DNA from: Pseudomonas putida
GTDB lineage: Bacteria; Pseudomonadota; Gammaproteobacteria; Pseudomonadales; Pseudomonadaceae
Direction of reading: 5' to 3'
Length of the DNA stretch: 64,000 nt
Assembly (NCBI RefSeq): GCF_005080685.1
Contig: NZ_CP039371.1
Location: 4,030,001 to 4,094,000 of the forward strand
The position numbers and the translations under genes are program-made. The notes under the pieces are model-generated. The model was not told the origin of the DNA. It searched no databases and worked only from the letters and a program-made list of their open reading frames with translations. Shown in pieces: positions 1-8,319 of this stretch (the stretch's first letter is position 1; each line of letters starts with the position of its first letter).

Positions 1-39
1 ACTCCATCAGGTTTTCTTATCGTTGGAAAAGGTCGGTGT

Positions 40-813
40 TCAGGCGGACTTCAACAGCATCTGGCGCAATACCGAACGCTGCCGGCAGGCCTTGCCGAAG
101 GACTGGAAGATGGTCAGGTAATGCGGGTTGTCCATGACCTGGAACTCGGGGTGCCATTGCACGGCCAGGGCAAACCCCTTGCTGTCGGGCACCGAGATCG
201 CTTCGACCAGGCCATCCGGCGCCAACGCTTCCACCCTCAGCCCAGGGGCCAGCACATTGATGCCCTGGCCGTGGATGGAGTTGACGTCGATGATCGCCGG
301 CAGGCCCATGCGGTCGAGCATGCCGCCCGGTTCGATGTGCATGGTGTGCCTTGGGCCGTATTGCTTCTCGATGGGCTCGCCCTTGCCCTCGCGATGGTCC
401 ATGAACACGCCTGTCTCATGGACCTTCTGGTGCAAGGTGCCACCCAGCGCCACGTTCATCTCCTGAAAGCCTCGGCAGATACCGAGCACCGGCACACCCG
501 CGGCGATGGCCGCACGCATCAGCGGCAACGTGGTGGCATCGCGCAGAGGGTCGTGATGGGTACCCGTGGCACTGGCCGGGCCGTCGTAGTGGTACGGTTC
601 GATGTTGGACGGCGAGCCGGTGAAGATCAGCCCATCCACCACGTCGAGGATGTCGTCGCTATCGATCAGCTCGGCGAGGCTGGGTATCACGATGGGCAAG
701 CCACACGCCGCCTTGGCTGCCGCGCGCGCATACTTCTCGCTGATGGTCTGGGTCGCATGCTGCTCGATCACGCTCGTGCATGCGGTGATGCCGATAACGG
801 GCACACGGGGCAT
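40..813 (-). CDS. Gamma-glutamyl-amine hydrolase (PuuD/PauD-like class I amidotransferase)
   Basis: A 257-residue cytoplasmic hydrolase of the PuuD/PauD family, which cleaves the gamma-glutamyl amide in intermediates such as gamma-glutamyl-GABA during polyamine breakdown. The nucleophile elbow GICRGFQE places the catalytic Cys at residue 113, and the C-terminal WHPEF supplies the His and Glu of the triad. The start is the ATG at 813, behind GGAGG with a short spacer; an upstream TTG would lie inside the Shine-Dalgarno region. It lies 68 bp downstream of a glutamine-synthetase-like gene on the same strand, the usual partner, so the two probably share one operon. The exact substrate is not visible from sequence. 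Confidence 0.9.
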   Translation of the reverse strand: MPRVPVIGITACTSVIEQHATQTISEKYARAAAKAACGLPIVIPSLAELIDSDDILDVVDGLIFTGSPSNIEPYHYDGPASATGTHHDPLRDATTLPLMRAAIAAGVPVLGICRGFQEMNVALGGTLHQKVHETGVFMDHREGKGEPIEKQYGPRHTMHIEPGGMLDRMGLPAIIDVNSIHGQGINVLAPGLRVEALAPDGLVEAISVPDSKGFALAVQWHPEFQVMDNPHYLTIFQSFGKACRQRSVLRQMLLKSA

Positions 814-881
814 ATCTTCCTCCGGCAAATCCAGTTTGCGAGTGGTGTTGAAAAAGGGGGGCGGTGTCGCTACGCCAGCGA

Positions 882-2228
882 CTACAAGAACCAGCGGTAT
901 TCGCGGGCATCGATGTGGTTCATAAAATCCAGTTGCTCCTGGTACTTGTTTTCGCAGTAGACCATCACGAACTCACTGCCCAGGCCTTGGTTGATCACTG
1001 GGTGGTGACGCATCGCAGCCAGGGCGCTCAGGGCATCCTTGGGGAAGTCGATGCCGCTCTGGCGGTTGTCGTTGAGCGGCGCGATCGGTTCGACGGCGCG
1101 ATCCAGGCCATGCTCCATCCCGGTCAGGATGGCGGCCAATACCAGGTACGGGTTGGCATCGGCGCCGGCGAGGCGGTGCTCGATGCGCAGGTTGCGCGGG
1201 TCGGACTCGGGGATGCGAATGCACGCGTCACGGTCCTCGAAGCCCCAGCTGGCCTTGCTCGCCGCGTTGACCATGGCGCCGTAGCGGCGGTAGGCGTTGT
1301 GGTTGGGGGCGAAGATCGGCATGCAGTGCGGCAGCAGCTCCAGGCACCCCGCCACCGCATGGCGCAGCTTGCGTTGCTCGGCACCCGCCAGCAGGTTGTT
1401 GCCGGCATCGTCGTACAGGCTCACGTGCACATGCATGCCACTGCCCGGCGCATTCAGGTAAGGCTTGCTCATGAAGCTGGCGCGGTAGCCGTGCTTCAGG
1501 GCGATACCCCGTGTACTGCGACAGAACAGCGCCGACCAGTCTGCCGCGGCGAGGGCATCGTCACTGTGGGAGAAGTTGATCTCGAACTGGCCAGGGCCAA
1601 GCTCCGCGGTGATGACGTTGGCCGGCACGCCCTGCTCGTTGGCGCCATCGACCATCTCGTGCAGCACCTGCGAGAAGCGTGACAGCCGCTCGATGTGCAT
1701 GTTCGGCTGGTCGTCCTGGTCGTCGGTGGCCGTGTCGCGTGGGAACTGGGGAAGGCCGTTGTCGAGCTTGCGGTCGAACAGGTAGAACTCCAGTTCGAAC
1801 GCCACCACCGGGCGGATACCGCGCTTGGCCAGGCGCTGAAGCACGCGGGCCAGCACTTCACGGGGCTCGAACTCGATAGACTTGGCAGTGCCATCGGAGG
1901 TGATGAGCATCTGCGCGATGGGTTCCTTTTCCCAGCGCACCGGTTTCAAGGTGCCCGGCACCAGGCGCCGAACGGCATCGGGGTCGCCATCGGCGAAGCA
2001 ATAGTCGCCAATCGGGTACAAGCCACCCTGGGTGCCCAGCAGCACGCAGTTTTGCGGCAGCTTCAGCGGCGTACCGGCGGCGACCTTCTCCAGCATGTCC
2101 ATGGGGTAGCGCTTGCCGTAGAAATGCCCGGGGATATCCAGTGCGATCAGGTCGACATAGCGAATGTCTGGGTGCTGCGCCCGGAACGAGCGCACTTCAG
2201 TCAGCAGATCCGGAAAGATGACACTCAT
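882..2228 (-). CDS. Glutamine synthetase family protein, probable gamma-glutamylpolyamine synthetase
   Basis: A 448-residue glutamine-synthetase-fold ligase. Visible motifs are the metal-binding VVAFELEFYLF, the GSGMHVHVSL active-site strand, FAPNHNAYRRYG and the NLRIEHRLAGADANPYL segment with the substrate-binding Arg. The protein is close in length to PuuA/PauA/SpuI ligases, which conjugate glutamate to putrescine or another amine with ATP. The N-terminal residues 10-60 resemble this subgroup rather than housekeeping GlnA, and no GlnA-type adenylylation tyrosine loop is obvious. The neighbouring hydrolase and XRE-cupin regulator support a gamma-glutamyl-amine pathway. The amine cannot be named from sequence alone. 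Confidence 0.87.
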   Translation of the reverse strand: MSVIFPDLLTEVRSFRAQHPDIRYVDLIALDIPGHFYGKRYPMDMLEKVAAGTPLKLPQNCVLLGTQGGLYPIGDYCFADGDPDAVRRLVPGTLKPVRWEKEPIAQMLITSDGTAKSIEFEPREVLARVLQRLAKRGIRPVVAFELEFYLFDRKLDNGLPQFPRDTATDDQDDQPNMHIERLSRFSQVLHEMVDGANEQGVPANVITAELGPGQFEINFSHSDDALAAADWSALFCRSTRGIALKHGYRASFMSKPYLNAPGSGMHVHVSLYDDAGNNLLAGAEQRKLRHAVAGCLELLPHCMPIFAPNHNAYRRYGAMVNAASKASWGFEDRDACIRIPESDPRNLRIEHRLAGADANPYLVLAAILTGMEHGLDRAVEPIAPLNDNRQSGIDFPKDALSALAAMRHHPVINQGLGSEFVMVYCENKYQEQLDFMNHIDAREYRWFL

Positions 2229-2255
2229 CTTCTTGTCCTTGTGAGGTGAACGAAT

Positions 2256-2810
2256 TCAGTTGAAGACCCAGAGCACGCGGGTGGGATGTTCCGTCAGGTT
2301 GGCGTAACGAAACTGCGCGTGGGGTTGCAGCTGGAAGCTGTCGTTGGCCTGCAGGGTCACGGCGTCGCCGTCGTCCAGCCAGACCGTGAGTTCGCCTTCG
2401 AGCACGAAGCAGCCCTGCTCGGAGCGGTCGCTGAGGTACGGTTCGCCGCTGGTCGCGCCGGGCTCGAGGTGGCTGTCGAGCATGGAGAAAGCACCGGCGA
2501 TGGTGGGCGACGCCAGCACATCGGTGATCCCCGAGGCGAGGTACAGCGTGCGCCGCTCATGGGGGCGCGTGACCCAGTTGATGCTGCGGGGCTTGCTCAG
2601 GTTGTAGAAGTACGCGGTCGATACACCGAGCGCTTCGCTGATGGCGGTGAGGTCCGCCACGGTGGGCCGGGAAACGCCGCGCTCGACCTGGGAAAGAAAA
2701 CCGACCGAGCGATCGATGCGCTCGGCGAGTTCGCCCAGGGTCAGGTTCTTGAACTTGCGCAGGTCGTGAATCAGGATCGCGAGGGCTTCAACCTCTTCGT
2801 GCATCTTCAT
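2256..2810 (-). CDS. XRE-family regulator with C-terminal cupin (PuuR/PauR-like)
   Basis: A 184-residue regulator. Residues 10-70 form an XRE helix-turn-helix (LTLGELAERI, VGFLSQVERG, RPTVADLTAISEALGV). Residues 110-184 form a cupin barrel (EQGCFVLEGELTVWL, FQLQPHAQFRYAN) expected to sense the amine or its gamma-glutamyl derivative. This architecture and length match the PuuR/PauR repressors of polyamine catabolism. It is the first gene of the ligase-hydrolase operon, and an elaborate nested palindrome lies directly upstream, so autoregulation is likely. ATG codons at 2810 and 2804 are both possible starts. Confidence 0.88.
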   Translation of the reverse strand: MKMHEEVEALAILIHDLRKFKNLTLGELAERIDRSVGFLSQVERGVSRPTVADLTAISEALGVSTAYFYNLSKPRSINWVTRPHERRTLYLASGITDVLASPTIAGAFSMLDSHLEPGATSGEPYLSDRSEQGCFVLEGELTVWLDDGDAVTLQANDSFQLQPHAQFRYANLTEHPTRVLWVFN

Positions 2811-2824
2811 CGCTTGGGACTGCC

Positions 2825-2874
2825 GTGAAATTTTTAGAGTTATTTTTCATGAAAAAATACAGTAAAAATTTCAC
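2825..2874. promoter_or_regulatory. Nested inverted-repeat operator upstream of the XRE-cupin gene
   Basis: A perfect outer inverted repeat, GTGAAATTTTTA at 2825-2836 and TAAAAATTTCAC at 2863-2874, encloses a perfect inner palindrome TTTTTCATGAAAAA at 2843-2856. All arms share a TGAAA/TTTCA core followed by an A/T run, so the site could hold several regulator dimers. It sits immediately before the regulator start in an AT-rich gap within GC-rich surroundings. Assignment to the adjacent XRE-cupin protein is inference. Confidence 0.7.
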
Positions 2875-2907
2875 GCGTCAAGCGTTATAGCCTGTCAGCC
2901 CCAGTCG

Positions 2908-3639
2908 CTACCCTGCGACGCTGCCGATGAAGTTCGCCAACTCCGCCGACCTGGGCGACGCGAACACCTCGCGAGGATGCCCCGTCTCATGCACCTTGCC
3001 GTGATGCATGAACACCAGTTTGTCTCCCACCTCCCGCGCGAAGCGCATTTCGTGGGTAACCATGATCAGTGTCATGCCTTCCTTGGCCAGTTGGCGAACC
3101 ACGCCGAGCACCTCGTTGACCAGCTCCGGGTCGAGCGCCGAGGTGATTTCGTCGCACAGCAACACTTTTGGCGACATGGCCAGCGCCCGAGCGATGGCGA
3201 CGCGCTGCTGCTGACCGCCGGAGAGGCGGTCGGGATACGCGTCGAACTTGTCGCCCAGCCCCACCCTGGCCAGCATCTGCTCCGCCAACTGGCGCGCCTG
3301 CGCCCTGTCGACCTTCTTCACCACCTGGGGGGCGAGCATGACGTTCTCACCCACGCTCAAGTGCGGGAACAGATTGAACTGCTGGAACACCATGCCGACC
3401 TTCTGGCGCAGCGCGCGCAAGTCGGCGCGGCTGGCATCGAGGTACTCGCCATCGACCTCGATCACCCCGTCGCTGATCGACTCCAGCCCATTGAGGGTAC
3501 GCAGCAAGGTGCTCTTGCCAGAACCGCTGCGCCCGATGATGGCGACTACCTCACCTTCCTCGATGGTCAGGTCCACGCCCTTGAGCACATGGTGGTCACC
3601 GTAATACTTGTGCAATGCAGACACTCTAAGCAGGGGCAT
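2908..3639 (-). CDS. Polar amino-acid ABC transporter, ATP-binding protein
   Basis: A 243-residue ATPase of the HisP/GlnQ type that powers uptake through the inner membrane. It shows Walker A GRSGSGKST (residues 36-44), Q-loop QQFNLFPH, the signature LSGGQQQRVAIARAL, Walker B VLLCDEITSALDP and the switch His in VTHEM. The start overlaps the end of the upstream permease gene by 14 bp, which indicates translational coupling in a four-gene operon of binding protein, two permeases and ATPase. The adjacent polyamine genes suggest a nitrogenous amino-acid-like ligand, but this is inference. Confidence 0.95.
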   Translation of the reverse strand: MPLLRVSALHKYYGDHHVLKGVDLTIEEGEVVAIIGRSGSGKSTLLRTLNGLESISDGVIEVDGEYLDASRADLRALRQKVGMVFQQFNLFPHLSVGENVMLAPQVVKKVDRAQARQLAEQMLARVGLGDKFDAYPDRLSGGQQQRVAIARALAMSPKVLLCDEITSALDPELVNEVLGVVRQLAKEGMTLIMVTHEMRFAREVGDKLVFMHHGKVHETGHPREVFASPRSAELANFIGSVAG

Positions 3640-4273
3640 GCAGCCTCCTTTCCAGATAACGGGCGCTCAGCGAGAGCGGATAGCAAAGGATGAAATAACC
3701 CACGGCCACCAGGCCGTAGATGAGAAACGGCTCGAAGGTGGCATTGGCCAGCATGCCGCCGGTCTTGGTCAGCTCGGTGAAGCCAATGATGGACGTCACC
3801 GCCGTGCCCTTGACCACTTGCACCGAAAAGCCCACGGTGGGTGCAATGGCGATACGCAGGGCCTGGGGCAGAATCACGTAGCGCAGCTGTTCCAGGCGGC
3901 TCATGGCCAGGCTGCCAGAGGCCTCCCACTGGCCGCGGGCGATGGACTCGACGCAGCCTCGCCAGATCTCCGCGAGAAACGCGCTGGTGAACAGCGTCAA
4001 GGCGATCGCGGCCGCCATCCATGCCGAAACATCAATGCCGAACAGGGCGATGCCGAAAAACACCATGAACAGCTGCATGAGCAATGGCGTACCCTGGAAC
4101 AGCTCGATGTATCCCCTGGCCGCTGCGCGCAGCAGGCGGTGCTCGGAAATGCGTGCCAGCAGCAGCAACAGGCCGGCGATGCCACCACAGACGAAGGCCA
4201 CCAACGACAACAACAAGGTCCATTGCAAGCCCACCAGCAGGTTGCGCACGATGTCCCACAAGGTGAAGTCCAT
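3626..4273 (-). CDS. Polar amino-acid ABC transporter, permease (HisM/Q type)
   Basis: A 215-residue inner-membrane permease. Five hydrophobic helices are visible, beginning with WTLLLSLVAFVCGGIAGLLLLL. The binding-protein-dependent loop is present as SGSLAMSRLEQLRYVILPQALRIAIAP, where the ALAMS-like turn and the PQALR segment contact the ATPase. It directly abuts the second permease gene (last base 4274), so the two form the usual heterodimer. Ligand unknown. Confidence 0.93.
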   Translation of the reverse strand: MDFTLWDIVRNLLVGLQWTLLLSLVAFVCGGIAGLLLLLARISEHRLLRAAARGYIELFQGTPLLMQLFMVFFGIALFGIDVSAWMAAAIALTLFTSAFLAEIWRGCVESIARGQWEASGSLAMSRLEQLRYVILPQALRIAIAPTVGFSVQVVKGTAVTSIIGFTELTKTGGMLANATFEPFLIYGLVAVGYFILCYPLSLSARYLERRLHAPA

Positions 4274-4939
4274 TCATCGTCTCCCCATCAGAAAGCGCTG
4301 CCCAAGCCAGAGCAACAACTGACGCACGACGATCGCCATGACCAGGTACAAGGCGGTCGTCAGCAGGTAGGTCTCGAAAGCACGGAAGTTGCGCGACTGG
4401 ATGAAGTTGGCCGCGAACGACAGCTCCTCGGTGGCGATCTGCGAGCACACCGCCGAGCCCAGCATGACGATCACGATCTGGCTCGTCAGGGCCGGCCAGA
4501 CCTTGGCCAGCGCCGGTTGCAGGACCACGTGGCGAAACGCCTCGAAGCGGCTCATGGCCAGCGCTGCCGCAGCCTCCAACTGGCCTTTGGGAATGGCCTG
4601 GATACCGGCGCGGATGATCTCGGTGGAATAGGCTCCCAGGTTGATCACCATGGCCAGCATGGCCGCCTGCCATTCCGTCAATCGCACCCCTAGCGACGGC
4701 AGGCCGAAGAAAATGAAGAACAACTGGACGATGAAAGGTGTGTTGCGGATGAGCTCGACGTAAAGGCCGAACAGCGCATCGAACGGCCTCAGGCGCCAGG
4801 CGCGCACGCCTGCACCGACGATGCCGATGGCGACCCCGACCAGGGTCCCGACCACCGTCAGCTGGAGCGTGAACAAGGCGCCTTCGAGCAAGAGGTCGCC
4901 CTGGGCCAGCACCGGGGCGAAATCGAATTGATAAGCCAT
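4274..4939 (-). CDS. Polar amino-acid ABC transporter, permease (second subunit)
   Basis: A 221-residue inner-membrane permease, paralogous to the downstream one. It has a hydrophobic N-terminal helix around FTLQLTVVGTLVGVAIGIVG, the conserved RNTPFIVQLFFIFFGLP segment of the HisMQ family, and the EAAAALAMSRFEAFRHVVLQPAL coupling loop. The gene lies 23 bp downstream of the binding-protein gene and abuts the next permease gene, consistent with one transcript. The RNTPF motif strongly supports the polar amino-acid subfamily. Confidence 0.93.
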   Translation of the reverse strand: MAYQFDFAPVLAQGDLLLEGALFTLQLTVVGTLVGVAIGIVGAGVRAWRLRPFDALFGLYVELIRNTPFIVQLFFIFFGLPSLGVRLTEWQAAMLAMVINLGAYSTEIIRAGIQAIPKGQLEAAAALAMSRFEAFRHVVLQPALAKVWPALTSQIVIVMLGSAVCSQIATEELSFAANFIQSRNFRAFETYLLTTALYLVMAIVVRQLLLWLGQRFLMGRR

Positions 4940-4962
4940 GGGGCAAACACTCCAGGGGCTGA

Positions 4963-5748
4963 TCAGAGGTCAGCAGGGAGAGGCTGCTTCAGCCACTTTT
5001 CGGCATTGCTGTTGAGGCTGCCATCGGCTTTGGCCGCATCGAGCGTGGCGTTGACCTTCTCCAGCAAGGCCGGCTCCTGCTTGGCCAGGCCGACGTAGAC
5101 CGGCGAGTCCTTGAGCTTGACCTTCATCACCGGCACCTTGTCCGGGTTCTTTTCGGCGATGACGGCCATCACCACGCTACCGCTGGCGATCAACTCGACC
5201 TGGCCCGAGAGGTAGGCGGCGATGGTCGAGTTGTTGTCTTCGAAACGCTTGATGGTCGCGCCTTTGGGAGCAACGGCGGTGAGTTCCATGTCTTCGATCG
5301 AGCCGCGGGTCACGCTGATGGTCTTGCCGTCGATGGCACCGATGTCAGCGATCGCCGTTTGCTGCGGCCCGAACACCGCCAGGTAGAACGGCGCATACGG
5401 ACGGGAGAAATCGATCACCGCTTCGCGCTCGGCATTCTTGCCCAGGCTGGAAATCACCAGGTCGACCTTGCCGGTTGTCAGGAACGGAATGCGATTGGTG
5501 CTGTTGACCGGGGTCAGGGCCAGCTTGACGCCCAGTCTGTCGGCCAGCAGTTGTGCGGTATCGATGTCCAGGCCACGAGGCTTGAGATCTGGCCCGACCG
5601 AGCCGAAGGGCGGGAAGTCCTGGGGTACGGCCACCTTGAGTACGCCGCGGGCGGTGATGTCGGCCAGCGCATCGGCTTGCGCGTGGGAAACGGCCAGAAC
5701 GCCGCCGCAGAGCAGGGTCGAAAGGAGCAGGGAGCGAAGGGTTTTCAT
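4963..5748 (-). CDS. Periplasmic amino-acid-binding protein of the ABC importer
   Basis: A 261-residue solute-binding protein of family 3. A signal peptide ends near residue 25 (LLSTLLCGGVLAVSHAQA). The mature part opens with the typical ITARGVLKVAVPQDFPPFG, followed by GLDIDTAQLLADRLGVKL and TGKVDLVISSLGKNAEREAVIDFSRPY, where a conserved Arg and Asp normally grip the alpha-amino acid. It is the first gene of the leftward importer operon. The ligand cannot be read from sequence; the nearby gamma-glutamyl-amine genes make a nitrogen-rich ligand plausible. Confidence 0.93.
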   Translation of the reverse strand: MKTLRSLLLSTLLCGGVLAVSHAQADALADITARGVLKVAVPQDFPPFGSVGPDLKPRGLDIDTAQLLADRLGVKLALTPVNSTNRIPFLTTGKVDLVISSLGKNAEREAVIDFSRPYAPFYLAVFGPQQTAIADIGAIDGKTISVTRGSIEDMELTAVAPKGATIKRFEDNNSTIAAYLSGQVELIASGSVVMAVIAEKNPDKVPVMKVKLKDSPVYVGLAKQEPALLEKVNATLDAAKADGSLNSNAEKWLKQPLPADL

Positions 5749-5867
5749 GGGAAATGCCTCTGGGGATGCAGTGAAGTGCCTGTCCCGCCGGAAATTGCAC
5801 AGGCCATGCCAGCATTGCCCTGCATGCTGCGCAGGCCAGAAAAGCCGTGGCTGGGTGAGGTCTTACT

Positions 5868-6003
5868 GGTCTGAACAGTTGCGCGGCGAACGCCTCGCTT
5901 TCGTGCAGCCGCGTGCCCGGCTGCGCCAGAGCGGCGCAAAGCTTGCCAGGCGACCGGGAAAGCCATTACAAAGCGCAGATCGTTGCCCAACGGGTCTGAA
6001 CAG
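5868..6003. promoter_or_regulatory. Two copies of an 11-bp motif between the divergent importer and GntR genes
   Basis: The sequence GGTCTGAACAG occurs at 5868-5878 and again at 5993-6003, the second copy touching the likely GntR start codon. In the first copy the flanks give a partly palindromic ACTGGTCTGAACAGT. Repeated motifs in a divergent promoter region beside a GntR gene are candidates for its operators. This is inference from position and repetition only. Confidence 0.4.
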
Positions 6004-6693
6004 ATGCTCGACATGCTCCCCCGCGCCGTCCCGGAAATTGCCCTGCACGCCATTCGCCAGCTGATTCGCGATGGCGGCTACCTGCCTGGCGATGCCTTGC
6101 CGTCCCAGCGCGATCTGGCTGAGCAGCTAGGTGTCAGCCGAGCCTCCCTGCGCGAGGCGCTGTCGTCGTTGAGCGCCTTGGGGCTGGTGAGCGTTCAGCC
6201 GGGCAAGGGGGTGTTCGTCCAGGAGCCCCCCGCCCCCGCCCCCAGCTTCGCCTGGCCGTACGCCGAGCAGGTGTCCGCCGTCGACACCTTCCAGTTGCGT
6301 TATGCACTCGAGGGCTTCGCGGCTGGGCTTGCCGCGCTGTACCTGAGCGCCGCAGACATTGACGAGCTGGAAGCCAATGTCGAGGCGATGCGCCAGGAGC
6401 TCCGGGCAGGGCGTTTCGACAGCGCCGCCCGGCTCGATTTCGCCTTCCACCAGCGCTTGCTCGAAGCCAGTGGCAATCGCGCCATGCTGCAAGTGATCAC
6501 CGCCAGCCAGGATATTTTCCTGGAGAGCCAGAAACTGCCGTTCATTCGCCCGGAACGCGCCATGGAGACGTGGCAGGAACACCGCAAGATCCTGCGCCAG
6601 CTCGCCCGCGGCAATCAGGCCGGCGCACAACGTGCGATGCAGGAGCACATTCGCAATGCGGCATTGCGCACCGGAGTGGGGTTCACGTCCTAG
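6004..6693 (+). CDS. FadR-subfamily GntR transcriptional regulator
   Basis: A regulator of about 229 residues. The N-terminal winged helix is clear (IRDGGYLPGDALPSQRDLAEQLGVSRASLREALSSL read in two parts, then VQPGKGVFV), followed by an all-helical FCD effector domain (AARLDFAFHQRLLEASGN and HRKILRQLARGNQAGAQRAMQEHI), whose Asp and His residues usually bind a metal or carboxylate. It is divergent from the amino-acid importer and probably controls it. The ATG at 6004 is chosen; a TTG at 5983 and an ATG at 6013 are alternatives and no strong Shine-Dalgarno decides. Confidence 0.87.
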   Translation: MLDMLPRAVPEIALHAIRQLIRDGGYLPGDALPSQRDLAEQLGVSRASLREALSSLSALGLVSVQPGKGVFVQEPPAPAPSFAWPYAEQVSAVDTFQLRYALEGFAAGLAALYLSAADIDELEANVEAMRQELRAGRFDSAARLDFAFHQRLLEASGNRAMLQVITASQDIFLESQKLPFIRPERAMETWQEHRKILRQLARGNQAGAQRAMQEHIRNAALRTGVGFTS

Positions 6694-6905
6694 CAGGGCC
6701 ACGCACTGTTGTGAGGCATCGCCGGGGCACCCGCGCGCTGATCAAGTGCCACACGACACCGCTGCCATTCCCCTGCACCCCTCCCCCGTCGTTGCCCGCC
6801 CCTACCTAGAGCCGGCAAGCCGTTCCGGCATCCTCATTGCAAGGACTCCAGCGCTGGAACAAAGAGGTGCGCCATCAACGTCGGCAGGTGTGGCAAGGAG
6901 TGGCT

Positions 6906-8315
6906 ATGACCCGGGCTTTTTTCAACGAAATGTACGATGCGAACGGTGGTTGCCGCCCTCACTATCAAGAGTTCTCCCGCTGGCTGGCAAACACCCCCCT
7001 GGAATTACTGGAACAACGTCGACGCGAGGCCGATCTGCTGTTTCATCGCGCCGGCATCACCTTCACCCTGTACGGCGACAAGCAGGACACCGAACGCCTG
7101 ATTCCCTTCGACATCATCCCGCGCAGCATTCGCGCCAGTGAATGGCGCACGGTCGAACGCGGCTGCATTCAGCGGGTCCAGGCGCTGAACCTGTTCCTGC
7201 AGGACATCTACCACGACCAACGCATCCTCAAGGCCGGCATCATCCCGCCGGAGCAGGTGCTGGCCAACGAAGGCTACCAGGTCGCCATGCAGGGCCTGGA
7301 CCTGCACCGCGGGCTGTACGCCCATGTCGCAGGCGTCGACCTGGTGCGCGACAGCGACGGCAGCTACTACGTGCTGGAAGACAACCTGCGTACTCCCAGC
7401 GGTGTCAGCTACATGCTCGAAGACCGCAAGATGATGATGCGCCTGTTCCCCGAACTGTTCGCCGCGCAGCGCATAGCGCCCATCGATCACTACCCCAACC
7501 TGTTGCTCGACACGCTCAAGAGCGCCAGCCCCCTGGACAACCCCACCGCCGTGGTGCTGACCCCGGGCCGCTTCAACAGCGCCTATTTCGAACACGCGTT
7601 CCTGGCCCGCGAAATGGGTATCGAGCTGGTCGAGGGCGCGGACCTGTTCGTGCGCGACGACCATGTCTACATGCGCACCACAGCAGGGCCACAGCAAGTC
7701 GATGTGATCTACCGTCGCCTGGACGACGACTTCCTTGATCCCCTGTCGTTCAACCCCGACTCCATGCTGGGCGTGCCTGGGCTGGTCGCGGTCTACCGCG
7801 CCGGCAACGTGGTCCTGGCCAATGCTGTCGGCACAGGGGTCGCCGATGACAAGTCGATCTACCCCTATGTCGACGAGATGATCCGCTTCTACCTGGCCGA
7901 GGAGCCGATCCTCAAGAACGTCCCCACCTGGCAATGCCGCAAGCCCCAGGACCTGGCTCACGTGCTGGCTCACCTGCCGGAGTTGGTGGTCAAGGAGACC
8001 CAGGGCTCCAGCGGCTATGGCATGTTGGTCGGGCCGGCGGCGACCGCGGCGCAGATCGAAGACTTCCGGGCGCGCATCAAGGCCCGTCCGCATGCCTACA
8101 TCGCCCAGCCGACGTTGTGCCTGTCCACCTGCCCGACCTTCGTCGAGAGTGGCATTGCCCCACGCCATATCGACCTGCGCCCGTTCGTGCTGTCGGGCAG
8201 CGAAACCCGCCTGGTGCCCGGCGGCCTGACCCGCGTGGCGCTGCAGGAAGGCTCGCTGGTGGTCAACTCGTCGCAAGGCGGCGGAACCAAGGACACCTGG
8301 GTGGTGGAGGACTGA
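6906..8315 (+). CDS. Circularly permuted ATP-grasp protein of the Anbu operon
   Basis: A 469-residue protein of the circularly permuted ATP-grasp type (former DUF404/DUF407), a presumed peptide-ligase-like enzyme. Family signatures include VVEDNLRTPSGVSYMLEDR-like text (YVLEDNLRTPSGVSYM), the ATP-binding VVKETQGSSGYGMLVGP and the C-terminal HIDLRPFVLSG, ending in VVNSSQGGGTKDTWVVED. The start is the ATG at 6906, five bases behind AAGGAG at 6895-6900; a TTG 69 bases upstream is rejected. It is the first of four rightward genes (ATP-grasp, alpha-E, transglutaminase, Anbu), a known conserved cluster. Its substrate is unknown. Confidence 0.92.
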   Translation: MTRAFFNEMYDANGGCRPHYQEFSRWLANTPLELLEQRRREADLLFHRAGITFTLYGDKQDTERLIPFDIIPRSIRASEWRTVERGCIQRVQALNLFLQDIYHDQRILKAGIIPPEQVLANEGYQVAMQGLDLHRGLYAHVAGVDLVRDSDGSYYVLEDNLRTPSGVSYMLEDRKMMMRLFPELFAAQRIAPIDHYPNLLLDTLKSASPLDNPTAVVLTPGRFNSAYFEHAFLAREMGIELVEGADLFVRDDHVYMRTTAGPQQVDVIYRRLDDDFLDPLSFNPDSMLGVPGLVAVYRAGNVVLANAVGTGVADDKSIYPYVDEMIRFYLAEEPILKNVPTWQCRKPQDLAHVLAHLPELVVKETQGSSGYGMLVGPAATAAQIEDFRARIKARPHAYIAQPTLCLSTCPTFVESGIAPRHIDLRPFVLSGSETRLVPGGLTRVALQEGSLVVNSSQGGGTKDTWVVED

Positions 8316-8319
8316 CGCC

